Positions 1 to 8,355 of a stretch of DNA of 64,000 bases are shown here, one piece after another. The stretch lies in the NCBI GenBank assembly GCA_005768755.1, contig VAFL01000003.1, positions 124,001-188,000 on the forward strand. The letters run 5' to 3'. The notes under the pieces were generated by a model. That model saw only the letters and a program-made list of their open reading frames with translations. It made no database searches and was not told the DNA's origin. Every line of letters begins with the position of its first letter. Within the stretch, counting starts at the first letter, position 1. Source of the DNA: Paracoccus denitrificans. Its GTDB lineage: Bacteria > Pseudomonadota > Alphaproteobacteria > Rhodobacterales > Rhodobacteraceae. A program made the position numbers and the translations under genes.

Positions 1-1086
1 ATCGGCGGCACGCACGGAAAGACCACGACGACGACCATGGTGGCGACGCTGCTGGATGCGGGCGGCTTCGATCCGACCGTCATCAATGGCGGCGTGATCC
101 ACGCCTACGGATCCAACGCGCGGGCCGGTGCCGGCGAGTGGATGGTGGTCGAGGCCGACGAATCCGACGGCAGCTTCAACCGCCTGCCCGCGACCATTGC
201 CATCGTCACAAATATCGACCCCGAGCATATGGAGCATTGGGGCGACTTCGACCGGCTGCGCGACGGGTTCTACAACTTTGTCTCTTCGGTGCCCTTCTAT
301 GGTCTGGCCGTGTGCTGCACTGACCACCCAGAGGTGCAGGCGCTTGTCGGCCGGCTGACCGACCGCCGCGTTGTGACCTTCGGTTTCAATGCACAGGCGG
401 ATGTGCGCGCGATGAATCTGCGCTATGAAGACGGCATCGCGCATTTCGATGTGGCGCTTCAAGGCGAGGCGGACCTGTCCGAGGACGGCGAAGTGCCGGT
501 GATAGAGGGTTGCACCCTGCCCATGCCCGGCGATCATAACGTGTCGAACGCGCTGGCGGCCGTTGCTGTTGCCCGCCACCTGGGCATGAAGCGCACCGAA
601 ATCCGCGAGGCGCTGGCGAAATTCGGCGGCGTCGGCCGCCGCTTCACCCGCGTGGGCGAAGTGAACGGCGTCACCATCATCGACGATTACGGCCACCATC
701 CGGTCGAAATTGCCGCCGTCCTGAAAGCTGCGCGTCAGGCGACCAAGGGGCGTGTCATCGCCGTCCACCAGCCGCACCGCTATTCGCGTCTTTCGAATCT
801 GTTCGAGGATTTCTGCACCTGCTTCAACGAGGCCGATGTCGTCGCCATCGCCGAGGTTTACGCAGCGGGCGAAGACCCGATCCCGGGCGCCAGCCGCGAC
901 GATCTGGTCGCCGGCCTGATCGCCCACGGCCACCGCCACGCCCGCGCCATCATCGATGAGGCCGATCTGGCGCGCCTTGTCCGCGAACAGGCCCGGCCGG
1001 GGGATATGGTGGTCTGTCTTGGTGCGGGCACGATTTCCACCTGGGCCAACGCCCTGCCTGAACGGCTGACCGAAAAGGCGGCATAA
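1..1086 (+). CDS. murC: UDP-N-acetylmuramate--L-alanine ligase, 5' end missing
   Basis: MurC joins L-alanine to UDP-MurNAc with ATP, the first step of building the peptidoglycan stem peptide in the cytoplasm. The frame is open from base 1 and begins IGGTHGKTTTT, the Mur-ligase ATP-binding loop, so roughly the first 110 residues lie outside the window; 361 residues are visible. Next come the central-domain stretches EADESDGSF and NIDPEHMEHWG, then GDHNVSNALAA and the C-terminal-domain DDYGHHPVEI, a set typical of MurC rather than MurD, E or F. murB follows in the same direction after about 300 bp. The family call is secure; the true start cannot be seen. Confidence 0.96.
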   Translation: MGGTHGKTTTTTMVATLLDAGGFDPTVINGGVIHAYGSNARAGAGEWMVVEADESDGSFNRLPATIAIVTNIDPEHMEHWGDFDRLRDGFYNFVSSVPFYGLAVCCTDHPEVQALVGRLTDRRVVTFGFNAQADVRAMNLRYEDGIAHFDVALQGEADLSEDGEVPVIEGCTLPMPGDHNVSNALAAVAVARHLGMKRTEIREALAKFGGVGRRFTRVGEVNGVTIIDDYGHHPVEIAAVLKAARQATKGRVIAVHQPHRYSRLSNLFEDFCTCFNEADVVAIAEVYAAGEDPIPGASRDDLVAGLIAHGHRHARAIIDEADLARLVREQARPGDMVVCLGAGTISTWANALPERLTEKAA

Positions 1087-1387
1087 GGCACCGATCGGTG
1101 GTCATCGGCAAGGCCGCCGCCAGGCCCGGTCGTGGGCGGGGCCTGCGTGGCAATCCCCGCGCCGATCTGGTGTCGCGGCTGGGCCTTGACGCTGTGCGAC
1201 GCCGCGAAAAAGGTATGTACGTGATATGCACGTGCTATGTACGGGATATTGCCGCGTTATTCACCCTCGAATCCCAGCAATCGCTGCCTCAAACCGCCGT
1301 CGGTCGCCGTCTGTTGCGCCGTGTTGCGAACGCTGCCGTTGCGCGCCGTGTTGACGCCCCGCGCCAGGCTGTCTACCAGCTTGGGGC
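1087..1387. other. 301-bp intergenic region between murC and murB, no convincing gene
   Basis: This gap holds an open frame of about 97 codons, but it is arginine-rich, resembles no family I know and runs through a repeat array, so I do not call it. What stands out is the 11-bp repeat array at 1214-1246 and a pair of near-identical short repeats, TTGCGCCGTGTTG near 1314 and TTGCGCGCCGTGTTG near 1339. No rho-independent terminator follows murC, so read-through into murB is possible. Promoters here could not be placed with confidence. Confidence 0.5.
1214..1246 (+). repeat. Three tandem 11-bp repeats (TATGTACGNNN)
   Basis: Three units follow each other without a gap: TATGTACGTGA, TATGCACGTGC and TATGTACGGGA; the next 11 bases (TATTGCCGCGT) keep a degenerate version. 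Only one core base (T to C in unit 2) differs. The 11-bp period puts every copy on the same face of the helix, as for a cooperatively bound protein. The same motif with the same period recurs at 36353-36396 in front of ssrA. The array lies about 140 bp upstream of murB. I do not recognise the binding protein. Confidence 0.7.
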
Positions 1388-2311
1388 ATGAGCATCGAAC
1401 TCCCCTCGCCGCGCGGCGCCCTGACCCCTGACCGCCCGCTTGACGGGCTGACCTGGCTGCGGGTCGGCGGCCCGGCTGACTGGCTGTTCCAGCCCGCAGA
1501 TGCCGATGATCTGGCGGGCTTCCTGCGTGATCTGGACCCGTCGATCCCGGTCTTTCCCATGGGCGTCGGATCGAACCTGATCGTGCGCGACGGCGGTATT
1601 CGCGGCGTTGTGATCCGTCTGGGGCGCGGGTTCAATGCTATTGAATTTGCTGATGAAATCGTGACCGCCGGGGCGGCGGCGCTGGATGCGCATGTGGCCC
1701 GCAAGGCCGCCGATCAGGGGCTGGACCTGACCTTTCTGCGCACCATTCCCGGCAGTATCGGTGGGGCCGTGCGGATGAATGCCGGCTGCTATGGCAGCTA
1801 TACCGCCGACCATCTGATCGACGCGCAGGCGGTGACGCGCGACGGGCAGGTGCTGACGCTGACGCCCGCCGATTTGCGCTTTGCCTATCGTCACAGCGAA
1901 CTGGCGAAGGGCACCGTCCTGACGCAGGCACGCTTCCGCGCCGAACGCGGCGATCCCCAGCAATTGCACAACAAAATGGACGCGCAGCTGGCCAAACGCG
2001 ACGCGACACAGCCGACCAAGGACCGCACCGCCGGGTCAACCTTCCGCAACCCCGCAGGCTTCAGCTCGACCGGGCGCGACGATGACACGCATGAGCTGAA
2101 GGCCTGGAAGCTGATCGAGGATGCCGGCCTGCGCGGCCATCGGCTGGGTGGGGCACAAATGTCTGAAAAACATCCGAATTTTCTGATGAACGCCGACGGC
2201 GCGACAGCGGCGGAGCTGGAGGAGCTGGGCGAATTCGTCCGCGCCCGCGTTCGTGAAACCTCGGGGCACGATCTGCAATGGGAAGTGATCCGCATCGGCG
2301 ATCCGGCCTGA
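1388..2311 (+). CDS. murB: UDP-N-acetylenolpyruvoyl-glucosamine reductase
   Basis: MurB reduces the enolpyruvyl group of UDP-GlcNAc-enolpyruvate with NADPH and FAD to give UDP-MurNAc, the substrate of MurC encoded just upstream. The 307-residue product has the FAD-binding loop GVGSNLIVRDGG (about 58-69), the segment SIGGAVRMNAGCYG (about 122-135), the catalytic-serine motif AGSTFRNP (about 216-223) and a C-terminal LQWEVIRIG carrying the conserved glutamate. Length is normal for a short alphaproteobacterial MurB. It starts at the ATG at 1388; the Shine-Dalgarno is weak. The next genes in the direction of a normal dcw cluster (ddl, ftsQ) come only after a three-gene insert. Confidence 0.96.
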   Translation: MSIELPSPRGALTPDRPLDGLTWLRVGGPADWLFQPADADDLAGFLRDLDPSIPVFPMGVGSNLIVRDGGIRGVVIRLGRGFNAIEFADEIVTAGAAALDAHVARKAADQGLDLTFLRTIPGSIGGAVRMNAGCYGSYTADHLIDAQAVTRDGQVLTLTPADLRFAYRHSELAKGTVLTQARFRAERGDPQQLHNKMDAQLAKRDATQPTKDRTAGSTFRNPAGFSSTGRDDDTHELKAWKLIEDAGLRGHRLGGAQMSEKHPNFLMNADGATAAELEELGEFVRARVRETSGHDLQWEVIRIGDPA

Positions 2312-2320
2312 TCAGGGCGC

Positions 2321-2980
2321 CTACTTCGCGCCAGACAGCATTTCGCCCGCGCCCCCGACGACGGTTGCCAGGCCCATCATGTCCATGCCGCCAAGGATCG
2401 CATCGACTGCAACGGCCGCAAGCAACATACCCATGACGCGACTGATGATATTAGCACCGGTATTGCCGATGTATTTATACACCCGCGTCGCGACCAGAAG
2501 CAGACCAAGCGTAATCGCCAGCACAACCAGCAAGGCGCCAGCCGTGACGACCTGATCAGCCATCGAATTCTGGTGGTTGTCGGTCAGGACCACGACACCA
2601 AGCATCGCGCCGGGCGAGGCGATGGAGGGAATTGCCAGCGGAAAGACCGCACCTTCCAGATGGTCCCGCTCAGCCTCCTCGATTTCCCTTTGCGGTTTTG
2701 AATCGCCGAAGATCATCGTCATGGCGAAGATGAACAGAACGATCCCGCCAGCAATCTGGAAGGACCCCAGCCGAAGGCCCATCGCTTCCAGCACGAATTG
2801 GCCGAAGAACAGAAACCCGATCAACACCGCGGTCGCGACAGAAATCGCACGGATCGCGAAACGGCGATGCAGCGCGCGCGGCACATATTTGGTGGCGAAC
2901 AGAAACACCGGAACAGATCCGATAGGGTCGATCACCACGAACAGCGTGATGAACTCGCGGAATATGGCGGTGATGTCCAT
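2321..2980 (-). CDS. MarC-family integral membrane protein
   Basis: A 219-residue inner-membrane protein of the MarC (UPF0056, NAAT) family. It has about six hydrophobic segments and the family features VVIDPIGSVPVF near the N-terminus (about 15-26), a central charged loop (GDSKPQREIEEAERDHLEGA), and AIPSIASPGAM (about 115-125). The family's transport role is poorly established; the old link to multiple antibiotic resistance in E. coli was not confirmed, so no substrate is assigned. The gene is transcribed against the surrounding dcw genes and ends 9 bp from the murB stop. It belongs to the insert that splits murB from ddl. Confidence 0.88.
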   Translation of the reverse strand: MDITAIFREFITLFVVIDPIGSVPVFLFATKYVPRALHRRFAIRAISVATAVLIGFLFFGQFVLEAMGLRLGSFQIAGGIVLFIFAMTMIFGDSKPQREIEEAERDHLEGAVFPLAIPSIASPGAMLGVVVLTDNHQNSMADQVVTAGALLVVLAITLGLLLVATRVYKYIGNTGANIISRVMGMLLAAVAVDAILGGMDMMGLATVVGGAGEMLSGAK

Positions 2981-3075
2981 TCGGGTCCTTTGTCCAGGGG
3001 AAGGCGGGCGTTATGTTCTTGATGTAGCAACGCCGCTTGACGTATCGCAAGGGCCGAGAAGACAGGGATGATCAC

Positions 3076-3909
3076 ATGTCCGAAGGTCTGCGCGCCGATC
3101 GCCCGGCCAATAGCCGCTTTGCCTATGTAACGCTCGCCACGAATGCCGATTACGCTACGGGTGCCCTGGCGCTTGTGAACTCGATCATGGCGACTGGCAG
3201 TTCAGCAGATTGCGTGGTCCTTCATACAGCGGTTCCAAAGGATGCGCAGGCCGCGCTGCGCGGTGCCGGGGCCAGGCTGATCGGGGTTGATCTTCTGGAC
3301 ACGTCCGAGGCGTTCAATCGCGCGCACGCCCGCGAGGCGCTGCATGCGCGTGCCGCGTTCACCAAGGGGAACAAGCCGCCCTTTCACACCCCGCTGGACA
3401 ACTTTGCCAAGCTGCGGCTGTGGCAATTGGTCGAGTATGAAGCGGTGGTCTTCATCGACGCTGACGCGCTGATGCTGAAGAATTGCGACAAGCTGTTCGC
3501 CTATCCCGAATTCTGCGCCGCGCCGAATGTCTATGAAAGCGTGGCCGATTTTCACCGGCTGAATTCTGGCGTCTTCACCGCGCGCCCCTCGCTTGCCACG
3601 TTTGCGGCGATGATGGATCGTCTGGACCGGCCCGGCGTGTTCTGGCGGCGCACGGATCAGACATTTCTTCAGGATTTCTTTCCCGACTGGCACGGGCTGC
3701 CGGTGTTTTACAACATGCTGCAATATGTCTGGTTCAATCTGCCCCAGCTGTGGTCATGGGACGAAATCCACATCCTGCATTTCCAGTATGACAAGCCCTG
3801 GCAGGACCACGAAAAATGCGAACAGCTGCGGCCCCTGATTGATCTGTGGCAGGGATATGCCGGGCTTGGTCCCCGGCTGGACATCGCCAGCCTGCCGCAT
3901 CCGTCATGA
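3076..3909 (+). CDS. Glycogenin-like glycosyltransferase (GT8 type)
   Basis: A predicted cytoplasmic sugar transferase of 277 residues. The N-terminus FAYVTLATNADYATGALAL is a nucleotide-sugar-binding start; FIDADALML (about 126-134) carries the Asp-x-Asp metal site; LNSGVF (about 160) is a family motif; HILHFQYDKPW (about 234-244) resembles the HF...KPW end of glycogenins. The donor and acceptor are unknown. An upstream TTG at 3037 is in frame, but the ATG at 3076 behind GACAGGGA is the better start. It overlaps the next gene by ATGA, so the two probably form a translationally coupled pair in sugar metabolism or envelope decoration. Confidence 0.85.
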   Translation: MSEGLRADRPANSRFAYVTLATNADYATGALALVNSIMATGSSADCVVLHTAVPKDAQAALRGAGARLIGVDLLDTSEAFNRAHAREALHARAAFTKGNKPPFHTPLDNFAKLRLWQLVEYEAVVFIDADALMLKNCDKLFAYPEFCAAPNVYESVADFHRLNSGVFTARPSLATFAAMMDRLDRPGVFWRRTDQTFLQDFFPDWHGLPVFYNMLQYVWFNLPQLWSWDEIHILHFQYDKPWQDHEKCEQLRPLIDLWQGYAGLGPRLDIASLPHPS

Positions 3910-4778
3910 GGATCGCGGTCACCGGGGGCACCGGCCTTGTCGGCCGATTTATCGTGAATGAGGCGATCGGTTCGGGCGACGATGTCACGGTGATGACACG
4001 TAACCCGCCCCGCGCCGGCTTTTTTCAGGAACAGGTGCGTCATCTTCCTTTTACTCTTGGCGGCCCTGTGCCGGATCTGGGCGGGTTCGATGCCATCGTG
4101 CACGCCGCCTTCGACCATCTTCCCGGTCGCTATCGCGGTGGCGAGGGCGATGATCCGGCTGGCTTTCTTGCCCGCAACCTCGGTGGCTCGTTAAGACTGT
4201 TCGAGGAAGCTTCGCGGGCCGCAAGCCGTGTCGTCTTCATTTCCTCGCGCGCGATCTACGGCCCTCAGCAGGGATCGCTGACCGAGGATATGGAGTGCCG
4301 GCCGAATACACTTTACGGTCAGGCAAAGCTTGGGGCCGAGCAGGGCCTTCTGGCGCTGATGCCGACGGCGACCGTATTGCGCGCGACGGGTGTCTATGGC
4401 CCGCCGGGGCCGGGACAGCGCCATAAATGGGCGGATCTGTTTGACGATTTCGCCGCCGGCCGCCGGATCGAGCCGCGCGTCGGTACCGAGGTTCACGGCG
4501 AATGTCTGGCCCTCGCCGTCCGGCGCGGGCTGGACGGGGCTGATGGGATATACAACGTCTCGGACATGCTGCTGGACCGGCGCGATCTGCTGGAAGAATG
4601 GCGCGCGGTGACCGGAATTGATGGCCGTCTGCCCGACCGCGCCGATGCCAGCGGGTTTAACCAGATGGACTCCGCAAAGCTGGAACGACTTGGCTATCGG
4701 CCGAGTGGTCGCAGCTGGTTGCGCAAGACATTGCGCGAAATGGCTGAACAGTCAGGAATTTTGCCGGAAGGCGCATAA
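3906..4778 (+). CDS. NAD(P)-dependent epimerase/dehydratase (extended SDR)
   Basis: A 290-residue nucleotide-sugar epimerase or reductase-like protein. The Rossmann loop VTGGTGLVGR lies at residues 4-13, a serine-rich strand FISSRAIYGP at about 111-120 and the catalytic Tyr-x3-Lys as LYGQAK at about 136-141. The start ATG at 3906 shares the ATGA overlap with the glycosyltransferase upstream; an in-frame ATG at 3846 lies inside that gene and is rejected. The substrate cannot be read from sequence. The pairing suggests that the dehydrogenase makes or modifies the activated sugar used by its neighbour; that is inference. Confidence 0.85.
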   Translation: MRIAVTGGTGLVGRFIVNEAIGSGDDVTVMTRNPPRAGFFQEQVRHLPFTLGGPVPDLGGFDAIVHAAFDHLPGRYRGGEGDDPAGFLARNLGGSLRLFEEASRAASRVVFISSRAIYGPQQGSLTEDMECRPNTLYGQAKLGAEQGLLALMPTATVLRATGVYGPPGPGQRHKWADLFDDFAAGRRIEPRVGTEVHGECLALAVRRGLDGADGIYNVSDMLLDRRDLLEEWRAVTGIDGRLPDRADASGFNQMDSAKLERLGYRPSGRSWLRKTLREMAEQSGILPEGA

Positions 4779-4887
4779 GCCCCTTCCCTGATTCGCTTCG
4801 CTTCGCTAGAATCGCCTGACAGGCACGATCCGGGAAAACCCGGGCGGCAAAACCGGACCCGGAAATCAACCGGGCAGAAAGGCGAAA

Positions 4888-5811
4888 TTGGCGGGCAGGT
4901 CGAGCAGGACAGCCCCGAAAGTCGCGGTCCTCATGGGCGGCCCCTCGGCAGAGCGCGAGGTGTCATTGTCCACGGGGGCAGGATGTGCGAATGCGCTGCG
5001 GCAGGCGGGCTATGACGTCGTTGAAATTGATGCCGGGCGTGATTTGCCCGCGCGTCTGGCCGAGATTGCGCCCGATGTCGTCTTCAACGCACTGCATGGC
5101 CGTTGGGGCGAAGATGGCTGCGTCCAGGGCATGCTGGAATGGATGGGCATTCCCTATACGCATTCGGGCGTGCTGCCTTCGGCCATGGCGATGGACAAGA
5201 CGCGGACCAAGCAGATCTTTCGCGAGGCTGGTCTGCCGGTTGCCGAAAGCGTCATCGTGCCGACTGATTTGGCGCGCCGCGAACACCCGCTGCCGCCGCC
5301 CTATGTGGTCAAGCCGAATGCCGAAGGATCCAGCGTCGGGATTTACATCGTGCGCGATGGCGCCAATGGCCCGGCGCAGATCGGTGACCAGATGCCGGCC
5401 GAGGTCATGGTCGAAACCTATGTGCCGGGGCGGGAACTGACCGTCGCGGTTCTGGGCGACCGCGCGCTTGCCGTGACCGATATCGTCACCGATGGCTGGT
5501 ACGATTACGACGCGAAATACAAGACCGGCGGATCGCGACATGTGATCCCGGCGGATCTGCCCACGGAAATCACGGCGGCGTGTCTAGATTATGCGCTGCG
5601 CGCCCATCAGGCGCTTGGCTGCCGGGGAGTCACGCGGACGGACTTCCGCTGGGACGAAAGCCGGGGCTTGGCCGGGCTGTACCTGCTGGAAACCAATACC
5701 CAGCCCGGCATGACCCCGACCTCTCTGGTGCCGGAACAGGCGGCCCATGCCGGGATCGACTTTCCCGCACTTTGCAAATGGCTGATCGAGGACGCGCTAT
5801 GCAGGGCATAG
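4888..5811 (+). CDS. ddl: D-alanine--D-alanine ligase, TTG start
   Basis: Ddl makes the D-Ala-D-Ala dipeptide used by MurF, using ATP in the cytoplasm. The 307-residue product shows GGPSAEREVSLSTG (about 17-30), HGRWGEDGCVQGMLE (about 70-84), the ATP-grasp lysine region KPNAEGSSVGIY (about 142-153) and the metal-binding C-terminal LETNTQPGMTPTSLVPEQ (about 268-285). The frame before the first motif contains no ATG; the best start is TTG at 4888, 5 bases after AGAAAGGCG. Its last 13 bases overlap the ftsQ start, as in other alphaproteobacterial dcw clusters. The 109-bp spacer before it holds a CCGGG-AAAA-CCCGG hairpin near 4832. Confidence 0.95.
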   Translation: MAGRSSRTAPKVAVLMGGPSAEREVSLSTGAGCANALRQAGYDVVEIDAGRDLPARLAEIAPDVVFNALHGRWGEDGCVQGMLEWMGIPYTHSGVLPSAMAMDKTRTKQIFREAGLPVAESVIVPTDLARREHPLPPPYVVKPNAEGSSVGIYIVRDGANGPAQIGDQMPAEVMVETYVPGRELTVAVLGDRALAVTDIVTDGWYDYDAKYKTGGSRHVIPADLPTEITAACLDYALRAHQALGCRGVTRTDFRWDESRGLAGLYLLETNTQPGMTPTSLVPEQAAHAGIDFPALCKWLIEDALCRA

Positions 5812-6785
5812 ATCACGAACAGCGCCAACCCTTCTCGCCCCAGCCGACCCCGCCGCGCAAGGGCTGGCAGCGCCCGCAGCAGCCCGCGCAAAAGCCGAAG
5901 CGCGATCCGGCGCCGTCTCGACTGGCCTACCGGTTGCACCGGATGTGGCTGACGCCCTATTTCCGCCGTCTGACCCGGATCGGCATACCGGCGTTCCTGA
6001 TCGCCTTTACGGCGCTGTTGTGGCTGTCGGATGACGATCGTCGCGCCAGCCTTGCGGGCGGCCTGACGGGCATGGTCGAAGCGGTGCAGAACCGCGATCA
6101 GTTCATGGTCAAGGTGATGACCATCGACGGCGCTTCCGGCCCGGTCGACAAGGCGCTGCGGATGATGTTGCCCGTCGATCTGCCGGCGTCGAGCTTCGAT
6201 ATCGATCTGGACCAGTTGCGCAGTGACATCCTGATGCTGGACGCCGTGAAGGATGTCGAGCTTCGCATCAAGCCCGATGGCGTGCTGGCGGCCAAAGTGG
6301 TCGAGCGAAAGCCGGTCATGTTGTGGCGCCACGCCCGCGGGATCGAGCTTCTGGACGAAAACGGGCACCGTGTCGCGTCCGTGACAGAACGTTCGGTCCG
6401 TTCCGAACTTCCGCTGATCGCCGGAGAGGGGGCCGACAAGGCCAGCCGCGAAGCGATCCGGATCATCGGATCGGCCGGGCCGCTGATGCCGCGGATTCGT
6501 GGTCTGCAGCGTGTGGGCGAACGCCGCTGGGACGTGGTCCTGGACCGTGGGCAGCGCATTCTTCTGCCGCCCACCGGTGCCGTCACCGCGCTGGAGCGTC
6601 TGCTTGCGCTTGACGGGGCCGAGGATCTGCTGGGCCGCGACGTTTCGGTCGTTGATCTGCGTGACGGTACGCGGCCCGTGGCCCGGATAGGCATCAACGC
6701 GCTGAACAAGATCCGCGCCGCGCGCGGCCAGCCTCTTCTGGGGCCAGACGGCAACGAATTGCCGGCAAAGAACAATAACGGCTGA
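5799..6785 (+). CDS. ftsQ: Cell division protein FtsQ
   Basis: FtsQ is a bitopic inner-membrane divisome protein that links early cytoplasmic and late periplasmic division proteins (with FtsB and FtsL). The 328-residue product has a proline/glutamine-rich cytoplasmic N-terminus, one membrane segment at about 62-78 (IPAFLIAFTALLWL), a POTRA-type domain starting around VKVMTIDGA (residue ~105) and a beta domain with VKDVELRIKPDGVLAAKVVE. The ATG at 5799 lies inside ddl (13-bp overlap); the frame continues further upstream within ddl but those residues are only a shadow. ftsA follows 12 bp later. Confidence 0.94.
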   Translation: MQGIDHEQRQPFSPQPTPPRKGWQRPQQPAQKPKRDPAPSRLAYRLHRMWLTPYFRRLTRIGIPAFLIAFTALLWLSDDDRRASLAGGLTGMVEAVQNRDQFMVKVMTIDGASGPVDKALRMMLPVDLPASSFDIDLDQLRSDILMLDAVKDVELRIKPDGVLAAKVVERKPVMLWRHARGIELLDENGHRVASVTERSVRSELPLIAGEGADKASREAIRIIGSAGPLMPRIRGLQRVGERRWDVVLDRGQRILLPPTGAVTALERLLALDGAEDLLGRDVSVVDLRDGTRPVARIGINALNKIRAARGQPLLGPDGNELPAKNNNG

Positions 6786-6797
6786 GGGCGAGGGCAG

Positions 6798-8135
6798 ATG
6801 ATGAAGGATATTTATCAACAGCAGCGCGCAATGCGGAACATGCGTCAGGCCGCGCTGCAACGCGGTGTGATCGCGGTGCTGGATATCGGCAGTTCCAAGG
6901 TCGCCTGCTTCGTCCTGCAATTTGACGGCCCCGGCATCTACCGAGAGACGGATGGCGTTGGCCCCATGGCCGGGCAGTCGAATTTCAGGGTGATCGGGGC
7001 GGCCACGACGAAGTCGCGCGGTGTGCGCTTCGGCGAGATCGAGACGATGGCGGAAACCGAACGTGCCATCCGCACCGCCGTTCAGGCCGCGCAGAAGCTG
7101 GCCGGTGTCCGTGTTGACCATGCGATTGCCTGCATCAGCGGCGCGCGTCCGGCATCTTATGGCCTGGCTGGCGAGATTGCATTGAAGAACGGCAAGGTCG
7201 CGCAAGGCGACATCGCCCACGTTCTCGCCTCCTGCGAGGTTCCCGATTTCGGGCGCGGTCGGCAGGTGCTTCACGCACAACCGGTGAACTTCATGGTTGA
7301 TGGCCGGTCGGGATTGATGGACCCGCGAGAGCATTCTGGCCAGGATCTGGGCGTCGACATGCATGTGCTGACAGTGGATGGCGACGCAATCGACAACCTG
7401 ATCCACGTGATCCGTCGCTGCGACATGGAGTTGGCGGGCGTCGCCTCTGGCTCGTACATGTCAGCACTGTCGTCATTGGTCGAGGACGAACAGGAACTTG
7501 GCGCGGCCTGTGTCGATATGGGCGGCGGCGCAACGGGCGTGTCCATTTTCGTGCGCAAACACATGATCTTTGCGGACGCGGTTCCGATGGGTGGTGATCT
7601 GGTCACGCAGGACATCGCCAAGGGGCTGAAGGTGCCGATGAACGTGGCCGAACGCCTGAAGACCCTGAACGGCGGGGTCGAGGCGACGGGCCGTGATGAT
7701 CGCGACCTGATCGAACTTGGCGGCGATACCGGCGACTGGGAGACCGACCGCCGCAGCGTCAGCAGGGCCGATCTGATCGGCATCATGCGTCCGCGCGTCG
7801 AGGAGATCCTTGAAGAAGTCGGTGCCATTCTGGACGCGGCCGGCTTTGAACACATGCCCAGCCAGCAGGTGGTGTTGACCGGCGGCGGCAGTCAGATCCC
7901 CGGTCTTGACGGTCTGGCCGCGCGCATCCTGGGTCGTAACGTCCGGATAGGGCGGCCATTGCGGATCCACGGATTGCCCCATCAGCTGACCGGTCCGAAC
8001 TTCGCATCGACGGTCGGGCTGGCCCTGTTTGCCGCACATCCGCAGGATGAATGGTGGGACTTTGAAATGCCCGCAGAAAACTATCCCGGCCGCAGCCTAC
8101 GCCGGGCCTATCGCTGGTTTCGCAACAATTGGTGA
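6798..8135 (+). CDS. ftsA: Cell division protein FtsA
   Basis: FtsA is an actin-like ATPase that anchors FtsZ filaments to the membrane. The 445-residue product has the phosphate-1 motif VLDIGSSKVACF (about 27-38), the phosphate-2 motif DMGGGATGVSIF (about 238-249) and the adenosine motif LTGGGSQIPG (about 358-367). The last residues, GRSLRRAYRWFRNNW, form the basic amphipathic membrane-targeting helix. Tandem ATGs occur at 6798 and 6801 behind GAGGGCGAGGGCAG. Position between ftsQ and ftsZ is canonical. Confidence 0.96.
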   Translation: MMKDIYQQQRAMRNMRQAALQRGVIAVLDIGSSKVACFVLQFDGPGIYRETDGVGPMAGQSNFRVIGAATTKSRGVRFGEIETMAETERAIRTAVQAAQKLAGVRVDHAIACISGARPASYGLAGEIALKNGKVAQGDIAHVLASCEVPDFGRGRQVLHAQPVNFMVDGRSGLMDPREHSGQDLGVDMHVLTVDGDAIDNLIHVIRRCDMELAGVASGSYMSALSSLVEDEQELGAACVDMGGGATGVSIFVRKHMIFADAVPMGGDLVTQDIAKGLKVPMNVAERLKTLNGGVEATGRDDRDLIELGGDTGDWETDRRSVSRADLIGIMRPRVEEILEEVGAILDAAGFEHMPSQQVVLTGGGSQIPGLDGLAARILGRNVRIGRPLRIHGLPHQLTGPNFASTVGLALFAAHPQDEWWDFEMPAENYPGRSLRRAYRWFRNNW

Positions 8136-8306
8136 CAGGCGACTGAAAACATTGGTAGTAGCAGGGTTTGACTGCCCCGCTATATCCTGCGGTGTCGGCA
8201 AGATACCGCCGGAACATGCTGGTGTGCACACAAGATTTTGCGTCTGAGGCGTGTTTTTCGGGTGACGATAAGCCTGCTGTTCGGTAGAGTTTATTGAATA
8301 CGGGGG

Positions 8307-8311
8307 ATTCG
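8307..8311. promoter_or_regulatory. GANTC (CcrM methylation) site in the ftsZ leader
   Basis: GATTC lies 45 bp upstream of the ftsZ start, in the 220-bp ftsA-ftsZ spacer. In Caulobacter a GANTC site in the ftsZ promoter region makes expression respond to CcrM methylation and GcrA. A single 5-base site can occur by chance. The spacer also holds a GCGGT/ACCGC inverted pair near 8190-8210; no clear -35/-10 pair was found. Confidence 0.3.
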
Positions 8312-8355
8312 GTCGGGCGCAGACCCGGAACGTATCAAAACAACAGGCGGAAACC

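Noticed and set aside
1098..1391. 97-codon open frame between murC and murB
   Set aside because: Arginine-rich and unlike any family; it covers the repeat array and has no clear ribosome site.
4779..4887. TTCGCTTCGCTTCGCT microrepeat and CCGGG-AAAA-CCCGG hairpin as a terminator
   Set aside because: No T-tract; the repeat is short and the region is a plain spacer before ddl.
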